From positions 1,860,001 to 1,924,000 of the forward strand of contig JADJBB010000021.1 in assembly GCA_016703965.1 (NCBI GenBank): a stretch of DNA of 64,000 nt, read 5' to 3'. Shown piece after piece: positions 1 to 6,456 of the stretch; position 1 is the first letter of the stretch, and the number at the start of each line of letters is the position of its first letter. The notes below the pieces were generated by a model. It saw only the letters and a list, made by a program, of their open reading frames with translations, was not told the origin of the DNA and did not search any database. The translations under genes were made by a program, and so were the position numbers. This DNA comes from Acidobacteriota bacterium (lineage in GTDB: Bacteria > Acidobacteriota > Blastocatellia > Pyrinomonadales > Pyrinomonadaceae).

Positions 1-217
1 GCGGATATTTCTCGAGATCTATGCTGTTGTTGAACTGTGTCGGGTTAACAAATATCGAGACGATCACCACATCGCACATCTGGCGTGCCTCTTTGACGAG
101 CGTCAAATGGCCTTCGTGCAGAGCTCCCATCGTCGCGACAAAGCCAACGGTCTTAGATTCCCGCCGCAATTTGCGCGAGATCGAGAACATGCGTTGACGA
201 CGGCTCATGATCTCCAT
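1..217 (-). CDS. panC: Pantoate-beta-alanine ligase, N-terminal part (runs off window edge)
   Basis: PanC condenses pantoate with beta-alanine, using ATP, in the last step of pantothenate synthesis. About 72 N-terminal residues are present. They carry the family signature VGFVATMGALHEGHLTLV (the HxGH nucleotide-binding motif) followed by VVIVSIFVNPTQF. The ATG at 217 follows the panB stop codon directly (TAA then ATG), so the two genes are probably translationally coupled. A second in-frame ATG at 208 is possible. The gene continues beyond position 1, so its C-terminal half cannot be judged. Family identity is certain from the motifs. Confidence 0.93.
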   Translation of the reverse strand, partial: MEIMSRRQRMFSISRKLRRESKTVGFVATMGALHEGHLTLVKEARQMCDVVIVSIFVNPTQFNNSIDLEKYP

Positions 218-1078
218 TTATGAAGCCGCCATCTCCTTTTTCGTTTCTTCGGTGAGGCCGTATGATTCTTCGTCGTTTGGGTATGCTCCGGTTTTTACGT
301 CGCGGGTCCAGTGTTGGATGGCCTCGGTCATGACGTTGCGGACGCTGGCGTATTGCCTGACGAAACGCGGCTGCCGGCCGAAAGTCATGCCGACCAGATC
401 GTGGAGCACGAGTACCTGAATGTCGCATTCCAGTCCGGCGCCGATGCCGATGGTGGAAATTTCGAGTTCGCTGGTGATCATACCGGCGACCTCACGCGGG
501 ACGAGTTCGAGTACGACGGCAAAGGCTCCGGCGTCTTCGAGCATTTTGGCGTCTTCGATGAGGAGTTTTGCCTGCTCGGCGGTGCGGCCCTGAACGCGGT
601 AGCCGCCCATTTTATAGACGGATTGCGGCGTCAGGCCGATGTGGGCAACGACCGGGATCTCTTCGCTGACGAGGCGTTTGACGAGGTTGACGCGATTGCG
701 GCCGCCCTCGATCTTGACGGCTTCGGCGCCGCCGTATTTCATCAGCCGGAGGGCGTTGCGAACGCTCTCGTCCTCATTGACGTGATACGTTCCGAACGGC
801 ATATCGGCAATGACCATAGCCCGTTCGGTGCCGCGTTTGACGGCGATGCAGGCTGAGGTGATCTCGTCGAGCGAGACGGGAATGGTGTTGCCGTAACCGT
901 GGATGACATTGCCCATGCTGTCGCCGACGAGGATCATATCAACGCCGGCTTCGTCCACAATGCGGGCGGTCGGGTAATCGTACGCGGTCAGGCAGACGAG
1001 CTTTTCGCCGCGTTCCTTAGCGGCACGGATCGCGGGAAGATAGACTTTGCCCTCTTTATCAGGCTGTAAATATGCCAT
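218..1078 (-). CDS. panB: 3-methyl-2-oxobutanoate hydroxymethyltransferase
   Basis: PanB transfers a hydroxymethyl group from methylene-tetrahydrofolate to 2-oxoisovalerate, giving ketopantoate, the first committed step of pantothenate synthesis. The 286-residue product matches the family's usual 260-290. It shows LVCLTAYDYPTARIVDEAGVD near the N-terminus, the metal-binding VGDSMGN segment, and AVKIEGG, PVVAHIGLTPQS and TIGIGAG further on. It sits between folK and panC on the same strand. The folK-panB gap is 67 bp and panB-panC is stop-to-start. Pairing with folK makes sense because PanB consumes a folate cofactor. Confidence 0.97.
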   Translation of the reverse strand: MAYLQPDKEGKVYLPAIRAAKERGEKLVCLTAYDYPTARIVDEAGVDMILVGDSMGNVIHGYGNTIPVSLDEITSACIAVKRGTERAMVIADMPFGTYHVNEDESVRNALRLMKYGGAEAVKIEGGRNRVNLVKRLVSEEIPVVAHIGLTPQSVYKMGGYRVQGRTAEQAKLLIEDAKMLEDAGAFAVVLELVPREVAGMITSELEISTIGIGAGLECDIQVLVLHDLVGMTFGRQPRFVRQYASVRNVMTEAIQHWTRDVKTGAYPNDEESYGLTEETKKEMAAS

Positions 1079-1145
1079 AAATTCCCTAAAGTCTAGCTTT
1101 TTGTGTACTTTAAGTCTAGCGAAAATGCGGCGGCCCGGCGCGTGG

Positions 1146-1685
1146 CTACACGCCGGCTTCGGCGTGGGCGGCTTCGTGGCCGTTATTCGGGTTCCAACGG
1201 GTCACTTCGCTTGGGTCGTCGAGGTTTTCGAGGATGTCGGCGATCTCCTGGTGCAGAACGGGATGGACGAGATTCGGGGCGATCTTTGCGAGCGGCTTGA
1301 GCACGAAACGCCGCAGGTGCAGCCGCGGGTGCGGCAGCGTAAGTAATTCTGTATCAATAATTGCGTCGCCAAAGAGCAGTAGGTCGAGGTCGATCGTGCG
1401 GGGTTTTTTCAGGGATTTGTCGGTGCGGCCCAGCAGGTATTCGATCCTCATCATCCGGGCCATCATCTGGCTCGGCGTCACATTGGTGACGTGGATCTCG
1501 GCGACCATGTTCAGGAATTTCTGGTCCGTTTCGATGCCCACCGGCTCGGTCTCATATATCCCCGAAAGCTTGTGCACGACAAAACTCGCCTCCATCAGCC
1601 CGCGAACGGCCATCAAGAGGTTCCCGGCCCGGTCTCCCAAATTCGACCCGAGCCCGATGTATGCAACTGTATGTCCTGTATCCAC
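1146..1685 (-). CDS. folK: 2-amino-4-hydroxy-6-hydroxymethyldihydropteridine diphosphokinase
   Basis: HPPK transfers pyrophosphate from ATP to hydroxymethyl-dihydropterin in folate synthesis. The 179-residue product begins AYIGLGSNLGDRAGNL, carries the middle GIYETEPVG segment, and has the signature RTIDLDLLLFGD with the metal-binding DLD. HPRLHLRRFVLKPL follows, as expected. The start is GTG (1685-1683); no upstream in-frame ATG gives a better N-terminus. The C-terminal tail after WNPNNGHEA is slightly extended. It is the first gene of a folK-panB-panC run. Confidence 0.95.
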   Translation of the reverse strand: MDTGHTVAYIGLGSNLGDRAGNLLMAVRGLMEASFVVHKLSGIYETEPVGIETDQKFLNMVAEIHVTNVTPSQMMARMMRIEYLLGRTDKSLKKPRTIDLDLLLFGDAIIDTELLTLPHPRLHLRRFVLKPLAKIAPNLVHPVLHQEIADILENLDDPSEVTRWNPNNGHEAAHAEAGV

Positions 1686-1813
1686 GTGAGTTCGCTACAT
1701 AGTAAATAGTCCAATCCGAACCAGATGTCAATCAACCCAAAATGAATGCCGACCGCCTTGTTTCTGAAATAGTCGAATTTGGACTATCGTCCTGACGATC
1801 GATATGTTCTTGA

Positions 1814-2338
1814 ATGATGAAGCCAAGAACTTACGAAAGATATTTCCTAACCGCAAACTTCTATGAGTTGTGTAACGGTCGCCGTCCTGACTTTCGGGCA
1901 CGAGCCGCCGTTAAGAATTTGGCTCGCGTCGGGGTCAAGGCATCGTTCGAACGACACGATGACAAGTTCGTCCGCGTGACCGCCTCTGCGACAGCCGAAA
2001 AACACGTAACCTATCTCGAAATCCGCGGATACCAACTGAAAAATCCAAAAAGAACAAAAGCGACGAAGCCTCAACCCTCATACTCCGATGTTGTCAAAAC
2101 CATTCTCGCCCGACCAAAAACCGGCGAAGGCGGCGGCATCCCATTGACACGCGGCGAAGTCGCAATGCTCTTCCTAGATGGCTACGCCGGCGACGGCCCA
2201 AGCCTTTTGGATATGCGTTCCCAAGGCTACGGGGAAGACGATCTCTGGGACGGCCTCACGACCGAAGACGTCCTCGAAGACGAAAACACCGCTTTTGTCT
2301 GGACGAAATGGGAACCGTTAGAATTGTGGCCGGGCTGA
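1814..2338 (+). CDS. Hypothetical protein, 174 aa
   Basis: I do not recognise this protein. It is basic at the N-terminus (MMKPRTYERYFLTANFYELC) and acidic at the C-terminus (GYGEDDLWDGLTTEDVLEDEN), with no signal peptide or membrane segment, so it is probably cytoplasmic. The middle holds a short beta-rich stretch (FERHDDKFVRVTASATAEKH) and a linker rich in K, P and T. It stands alone between divergent folK and a REP-associated transposase, on the edge of a patch of accessory genes. Codon use looks like its neighbours. The reading frame is open throughout and its end fits the start of the repeat that follows, which supports it as a real gene. Confidence 0.7.
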   Translation: MMKPRTYERYFLTANFYELCNGRRPDFRARAAVKNLARVGVKASFERHDDKFVRVTASATAEKHVTYLEIRGYQLKNPKRTKATKPQPSYSDVVKTILARPKTGEGGGIPLTRGEVAMLFLDGYAGDGPSLLDMRSQGYGEDDLWDGLTTEDVLEDENTAFVWTKWEPLELWPG

Positions 2339-2347
2339 AAGCACGGT

Positions 2348-2427
2348 TCGCGGCTTTGCCGCCTTATTTGCGGAAAAGCTACGCTTTTCCGGCGTGTTCC
2401 CCCAAGATTTCTGCGGCTACGCCGCCG
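2348..2427 (+). repeat. Composite REP element, left copy flanking the RAYT gene
   Basis: Three small palindromes lie in a row: GCGGCtttGCCGC near 2349-2363, GGAAAAGctacGCTTTTCC at 2372-2390, and GCGGCtacGCCGC near 2412-2425. The same three occur in the same order on the opposite strand at 2976-3053, so the two copies form an inverted pair around the transposase gene. This is the arrangement expected of a RAYT and its cognate REP sequences. Confidence 0.85.
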
Positions 2428-2965
2428 GTCTCCATTTGATCTGTTTGTGGTCGGTCATTAGCGGCTCATTTTCTATCGACCGTCCATGCCATTGACGAGA
2501 ACTCGAATATAAATATTCATCCGGATGCTCGACCAACCCCGCACGAACCGGATTTAGGTGAATATAGTTGACCTTTTGCATCACTGCGTCTTCGCCCGTT
2601 ATCCGTAGAGCATTCGGATGATGTTCGTAAACCGAATGACTATGATTCTTCCCGCGATCTCGTATGCGGAGTTTCGCAAGCGAACTTTCGTAACCGTTCT
2701 CTTTCAGATAGTTGATCAAGCGTTTTGCGGAAATACCGTTCAGGTATCGCAAAACTTCTTTCATTTCCCGTGCATTGTCCGTCAGTACATGCGTATGTTC
2801 GTGCATTATGACATACGCGAATATCATTATTCCTGCAGACTTTCTCGCTTCATCAAATGCGTCGCAGACGATTTTTTTGATTGCATCTTTCTGAAAGATC
2901 GGCAGACGATGGTGTGCCACTGAGGTTAGGTAGTATGCGGGATTGTCTCTTGAGACTTGAAACAT
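2417..2965 (-). CDS. REP-associated tyrosine transposase (Y1_Tnp / RAYT)
   Basis: This is a HUH single-strand DNA endonuclease of the IS200/IS605-related RAYT group, thought to mobilise or process REP palindromes. The 182-residue protein has the HUH motif H57-T-H59 within YVIMHEHTHVL, and the later KVNYIHLNPVRAGLV segment with the candidate catalytic Tyr134. This is the typical order for Y1_Tnp proteins. The 3' end runs into the left REP element and the gene begins just before the right copy, so the transposase is tightly boxed by its repeats. The protein looks intact in length, so the element may still be active. The family call is firm; present activity is inference. Confidence 0.92.
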   Translation of the reverse strand: MFQVSRDNPAYYLTSVAHHRLPIFQKDAIKKIVCDAFDEARKSAGIMIFAYVIMHEHTHVLTDNAREMKEVLRYLNGISAKRLINYLKENGYESSLAKLRIRDRGKNHSHSVYEHHPNALRITGEDAVMQKVNYIHLNPVRAGLVEHPDEYLYSSSRQWHGRSIENEPLMTDHKQIKWRPAA

Positions 2966-2975
2966 TCGACGTGGG

Positions 2976-3053
2976 CGGCGGCGTAGCCGCGAGAGTTAAG
3001 GGGTGTTACCGGAAAAGCATAGCTTTTCCGCAAATAGAGCGGCAAAGCCGCGA
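2976..3053 (-). repeat. Composite REP element, right copy flanking the RAYT gene
   Basis: This is the inverted partner of 2348-2427. It carries the same three palindromes (GGCGGCGtaGCCGC, GGAAAAGcatAGCTTTTCC, GCGGCaaaGCCGC) in reverse order. The copies differ at scattered positions between palindromes (TTAACTC here against AAGATTT on the left), while the palindromes are nearly identical. That pattern suggests selection on the hairpins. Confidence 0.85.
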
Positions 3054-3084
3054 AAAGGTAACGGGGACATCTTAACTCAATTTT

Positions 3085-3130
3085 CCGTGGGTTTTCACCC
3101 ACGGCTACAATCATATATCGCTACGCGATA
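3085..3130 (+). repeat. Two-hairpin REPIN-like element, left copy
   Basis: The hairpin CCGTGGGttttCACCCACGG (3085-3104) is followed by CTACAATCA and a second small palindrome, TATCGCtacGCGATA (3116-3130). An inverted counterpart with the same first hairpin and CTACAATCA linker lies at 4014-4059. The pair brackets the nuclease and regulator genes at 3153-3928. Confidence 0.8.
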
Positions 3131-3152
3131 AAAAACCTTGAAGAAAAGCTCG

Positions 3153-3620
3153 TCAAAGATTTATTTGATACTGAATCCGCTTCGTACGCATTATCGCTTC
3201 GAGTTCAGGCACAGAAAGAAGTGCGTGTGACCGCGAATCTGGATGAAGGCAGACGAAACAGAAGCGGTATTTGTCGCCTAGTCTTTCGCCGAAGTCGAAT
3301 TCGTTTTGGGTTGCCCCGAAGAAGAAACCCTTTGGATTTTCGGGGAGATATTTTCTAGTCGTTTTAAGTTCGACGAGGAATATCTCGTCGAGATGCGTTT
3401 TGATGACTTCTTCGGTCGCGACTTTTCCGGCATAACGCGGGATGTATATCATATCGAAGGCTCGGGCGTAGGTTCGCGGTAATCCTAGCATTTCCAATAT
3501 CTTCTTCCGCGTTTCACTATCGACGTAGAAGAATCCGGTTTCGTGTTCGATTAGGTATTCGATCCCGTCTTTTTCGGTGCGATTGTTTGAGAGCGTAATG
3601 GTGAACGAATGGTCGGGCAT
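3153..3620 (-). CDS. PD-(D/E)XK-like nuclease, orphan restriction-enzyme-like protein
   Basis: This 155-residue protein has no obvious named family that I can assign. The segment THLDEIFLVELKTTRK (residues 76-90) fits the core of a PD-(D/E)XK nuclease, with D78 and then E84-x-K86 on a hydrophobic strand. FFFGATQNEFDFGE and YRFCFVCLHP follow, resembling the conserved helix and strand after the active site in DUF3883-like and type II restriction enzymes. It starts inside the stop codon of the upstream XRE regulator (TAATG overlap), as controller and endonuclease genes often do. No DNA methyltransferase is visible anywhere in the window. It could be an orphan restriction enzyme, a repair nuclease, or a toxin-like effector of the regulator. 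Confidence 0.6.
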   Translation of the reverse strand: MPDHSFTITLSNNRTEKDGIEYLIEHETGFFYVDSETRKKILEMLGLPRTYARAFDMIYIPRYAGKVATEEVIKTHLDEIFLVELKTTRKYLPENPKGFFFGATQNEFDFGERLGDKYRFCFVCLHPDSRSHALLSVPELEAIMRTKRIQYQINL

Positions 3621-3928
3621 TAGGAATCACCTCGCTGTTTGTTGGTAATTTCTTCCTGGCCGAATGCCATCAACTCTGAAACTGACATCTCAAAAATCTT
3701 CGCGAACACACCAATATTCGAGAGCGAGATGTTTCGTTCGCCGCGTTCGATCATGCCGATGTAGGTGCGGTGGAAGCCGGTTTGGAATGAGAGTTCTTCT
3801 TGGGAGAGTTTTCGCTCGGTCCGAAGTTGTCTGATCCTTTTGCCGAATTCGGTGATGAGAGTTTGGTTGAGCATTGTGGAGAACGGCTGCGAAGAACCCG
3901 GACGCCGTCGCTCCCGGTTCTGACCCAT
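3620..3928 (-). CDS. XRE-family helix-turn-helix regulator (controller-protein-like)
   Basis: This is a small DNA-binding protein of about 100 residues. It has one HTH_3 domain: FGKRIRQLRTERKLSQEELSFQTGFHRTYIGMIERGERNISL, with SQEELS as helix 2 and HRTYIGMIERG as the recognition helix. Size and architecture match C proteins of restriction-modification systems. An ATG at 3928 puts the start just past a TATAGT -10-like box (reverse strand of 3939-3944), implying a leaderless transcript. An ATG at 3874 would give a more typical N-terminus (MLNQTLITEFG) but has no ribosome binding site. The 3' end overlaps the nuclease gene by one base. A perfect 9-bp inverted repeat just upstream is a likely autoregulatory operator. 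Confidence 0.85.
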   Translation of the reverse strand: MGQNRERRRPGSSQPFSTMLNQTLITEFGKRIRQLRTERKLSQEELSFQTGFHRTYIGMIERGERNISLSNIGVFAKIFEMSVSELMAFGQEEITNKQRGDS

Positions 3929-3946
3929 GTGGATCAAAACTATACG

Positions 3947-3974
3947 TATTGTATGCAGCGATCAACATACAATA
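3947..3974 (-). promoter_or_regulatory. Inverted-repeat operator before the XRE regulator
   Basis: TATTGTATG (3947-3955) and CATACAATA (3966-3974) form a perfect 9-bp inverted repeat with a 10-bp spacer, directly upstream of the regulator and overlapping its probable promoter. This spacing and position are what an XRE or C-protein dimer binding its own promoter would need. Binding is inferred. Confidence 0.6.
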
Positions 3975-4013
3975 AGTCTCATTTGTCGGGTTTGTGCTTC
4001 TTTCTCTTGATGT

Positions 4014-4059
4014 CGTCGCATCGCGACGCCTGATTGTAGCCGTGGGTGAAAACCCACGG
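4014..4059 (-). repeat. Two-hairpin REPIN-like element, right copy
   Basis: This is the inverted partner of 3085-3130. It has hairpin CCGTGGGtgaaAACCCACGG (4040-4059), the TGATTGTAG linker, and a second palindrome CGTCGCatcGCGACG (4014-4028). The second palindrome differs in sequence from the left copy but keeps the ability to pair. Confidence 0.8.
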
Positions 4060-4169
4060 AAAGGATGGATCTCGCGTTCCTGCTCATCGCAAAAAACGAA
4101 AATTAAATTGTCAAAGATCAATGGCCGTGGCTGACGAGGGTTGGGTCGTCAGCCAGGGTTTGGTGGGAT

Positions 4170-4613
4170 CTATAGTTCGGGTGGCGGTTGTGGGGTGGGG
4201 ATCCGTTGTTTGGCGCGGTTGTAGCGGTTGCCGACGGCTCGGGGTGAGATGCGGGCGGTGCGGACGTCGAGGACGAGGAGGCCGTCGTAGTCGATCTCGA
4301 CGCCGTTGAACTGCAGCGTTTCGTTGATGATCACACCGAATTCCTGCATCAGGCGGTAGGCACGTACCACGCGGCCGCCGCGATTGCCGCTCGGCCCGGC
4401 CGGGTAGGCGTTGCGGGCGGCGAGGGCGGCCGGTTTTAGGCCGATGCGGTTGTTGACCGTGTCGTAATATAGTTGGAACGCCCGCGGCGCGCCGAGGCGA
4501 TCGTGCGTGACGCGGCTCATAACGATCTCGCCTTTGCGGTTCATAGTTACGTAAAATGCCGCCCACTGGCTCTGGACGTGGTCACGCGGTACTTCTTTCC
4601 AGGTTGTTTTCAT
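4170..4613 (-). CDS. Hypothetical protein, 147 aa
   Basis: I do not recognise this protein. The start at 4613 (MKTTWKEVPRDHV) is chosen because AAGGAG lies 7-9 bases upstream; the frame stays open a further 20 codons without a better site. The protein has no membrane segment. It holds AAFYVTMNRKGEIVMSRVTHDRLGAPRAFQLYYDTVNNRIGLKP, which looks like a small beta domain, then a GNRGGRVVRAYRLM segment and INETLQFNGVEIDYDGLLVLDVRTARIS. The C-terminal tail is rich in R, Q and P. It is isolated between the REPIN-bracketed nuclease cassette and a divergent AlbA_2-type gene. Confidence 0.72.
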   Translation of the reverse strand: MKTTWKEVPRDHVQSQWAAFYVTMNRKGEIVMSRVTHDRLGAPRAFQLYYDTVNNRIGLKPAALAARNAYPAGPSGNRGGRVVRAYRLMQEFGVIINETLQFNGVEIDYDGLLVLDVRTARISPRAVGNRYNRAKQRIPTPQPPPEL

Positions 4614-5106
4614 AAAAATTTCTCCTTGCAAGTTCAGCATCCTACACACTTCGCCACCGGTTTGAAATGCCATTTTGCACAGATCGACATGTTATGCACA
4701 CATTGATATGTTTTTCTCAAATTGTATGGTTTTGCGTACTTTGCGTACCGGATCGGCGGCGGATGCGATGGACGAAGCCTTCGACGGCACGATAGGCGGC
4801 GGGGTATTGGCAGCGATAAGGCGTTCTGTTACCAGAATATCCGGGACTTGATCATTGAAGGGATCGAAAATCGCGGACAGCGAAAAAAGCGGTCATACTT
4901 TTCGCGTTTTGGTCAGGCGAGGGACACATTTTTCGCCTACGAGGGACGCATCGGGGACGCTCCTGAAAATTCGGGTGCGGATTTACTTTTCGCCGGTTCG
5001 ATGTTTCAATAAGGTTGTTGAAATTTTACTCCAGCAATGCCAACCTCACGGGCATTCGGGCGGCAAGCGTGTCCGTCTTTTTACATAAATCTCACGCCGA
5101 ACACTG
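4614..5106. other. Intergenic gap, 493 bp, no supported gene
   Basis: The left end is the leader and ribosome site of the gene ending at 4170. The rest contains a short direct repeat (TTTGCGTAC twice near 4731-4748) and purine-rich stretches. Two open frames on the plus strand (4722-5012 and 4855-5088) have no ribosome site or recognisable sequence and read like chance frames. It may hold decayed accessory DNA; I see nothing firm. Confidence 0.5.
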
Positions 5107-6402
5107 ATGCCGCGAAGAAAATTTCGTCACACACAGCGTTTTGACTCACCAAGCGACCAATCCTTTCAGGAATACCTCGTAAATAACGACGCCCCGGCCA
5201 CCACACGGACCGAACTTTTGCGCCTGATCCGCGGTGGCGAAGACACTTATCTTGAGCTAAAAGTTAAGCTTTCTAACTCCGAGCGCATCGCCCAGGGCAT
5301 CGTCGCTCTGGCAAATACGGACGGCGGGACGATAATTTTTGGGGTCAATGATCAGCTCCGGATCGAAGGGGTTTCGAACCCCGAATGGGTCCAAACCGAG
5401 ATCGCCCGGATCTGCCGCGAGGACATCGTTCCCCCCATTATTCCTATGCTTGACACGATCGCGTTCGACAGCGGAAAGCGCATCGTGGCTCTCGATATTC
5501 ACGGAAAACGCCGCCCGTACCGCACTCGCGACGGCCGTTTTTATCTCCGCATCGGTGCCGAAAAGAGGGAAGTCTCACGCGGCGAACTCTCAGCCTGGCT
5601 CGACGAGATCCGGCCGCTCGGCTTTGAAAATATCCCGCTCCAGGGAGTGGCGGAAGAGGATTTTGACGATTCGCTGTTGTGGTCCTTCGCGAACGGATTT
5701 GACGACAACGCGCCGAACCAAAACCTCTACAACACCAGCGATTTCCTCCGCAAAGACCTGCTGCTCGCCGTCGGCCAAACGGACGAATTTTTCCCGACCG
5801 TCGCCGCCTTGCTGTTGTTTGGAAAGAATGACCGCGTCGCCGAACTGCTGCCGAGATCGAATGTCACGGTCGCACGCTTCTCAGGCGACAACGGCACGGC
5901 TCAACTCATTGAAGCGGTTGAGGTTAAGGGGAATTTGCTGACGCAGTTCGAGACCATTCAGGAGTTTATAAAACGCTACACCGACCTCGGAAAAGAGCGT
6001 CCGAAACGCAAACTTTCGCTCGTCACAGACCCGGTGGTCCAGGCACGCGGGCATTATCATTATTACTCGGTGGCTGAGGCGATAATAAATCTCCTGATGC
6101 ACCGCGACCTCGCCCTGCGAGACATCCGGACACGAATAAACATTTACGACAATGCGATAGAATTTATAAATCCGCGGCGGACGAACGGTTTTTCACCGCC
6201 CGCTGCCCGGGCTATCCGCTACGGCATTACACAGCGTTTAAACCCCCAAATTTCAGCCATTTTCACCCGCCGCGAATACGGAATTAACGTCCCCCACGGC
6301 GGACTTCCGATGATCCTGAGACAGTCGAACCTCTTCTCCGGCCGCAAGCCGGAGATCTATATCGCGAACGACGAATTCAAGCTGAAGATCTTTGCGGCTT
6401 AG
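5107..6402 (+). CDS. AlbA_2 (Schlafen-type AAA_4) domain transcriptional regulator / ATPase-like protein
   Basis: This 431-residue protein has an N-terminal AlbA_2 domain (about residues 32-160): TYLELKVKLSNSERIAQGIVALANTDGGTIIFGVND, then a strand-rich part ending YRTRDGRFYLRIGAEKREVSRGEL. The C-terminal part has the helical and ATPase-like region of this family (AEAIINLLMHRDLALRDIRTRINIYDNAIEFINP, about residues 320-360), usually annotated HATPase_c_4. Such proteins are called putative transcriptional regulators or Schlafen-related nucleic-acid-binding proteins, often in defence or accessory regions. There is no strong ribosome site before the ATG at 5107. The 3' end is followed by a convergent membrane-protein gene. 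Confidence 0.85.
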   Translation: MPRRKFRHTQRFDSPSDQSFQEYLVNNDAPATTRTELLRLIRGGEDTYLELKVKLSNSERIAQGIVALANTDGGTIIFGVNDQLRIEGVSNPEWVQTEIARICREDIVPPIIPMLDTIAFDSGKRIVALDIHGKRRPYRTRDGRFYLRIGAEKREVSRGELSAWLDEIRPLGFENIPLQGVAEEDFDDSLLWSFANGFDDNAPNQNLYNTSDFLRKDLLLAVGQTDEFFPTVAALLLFGKNDRVAELLPRSNVTVARFSGDNGTAQLIEAVEVKGNLLTQFETIQEFIKRYTDLGKERPKRKLSLVTDPVVQARGHYHYYSVAEAIINLLMHRDLALRDIRTRINIYDNAIEFINPRRTNGFSPPAARAIRYGITQRLNPQISAIFTRREYGINVPHGGLPMILRQSNLFSGRKPEIYIANDEFKLKIFAA

Positions 6403-6456
6403 CGGCTATCTCTGTTCGAAGCCCCAGAGTAGAATTTTTGCAATTAAACCGGGCTT

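Noticed and set aside
311..856. 181-codon frame antisense to panB
   Set aside because: panB is certain; the reverse frame is a by-product of its codon use.
4722..5012. 96-codon frame upstream of the AlbA_2 gene
   Set aside because: No ribosome site, unusual composition, and no familiar motif; kept only as part of an intergenic gap.
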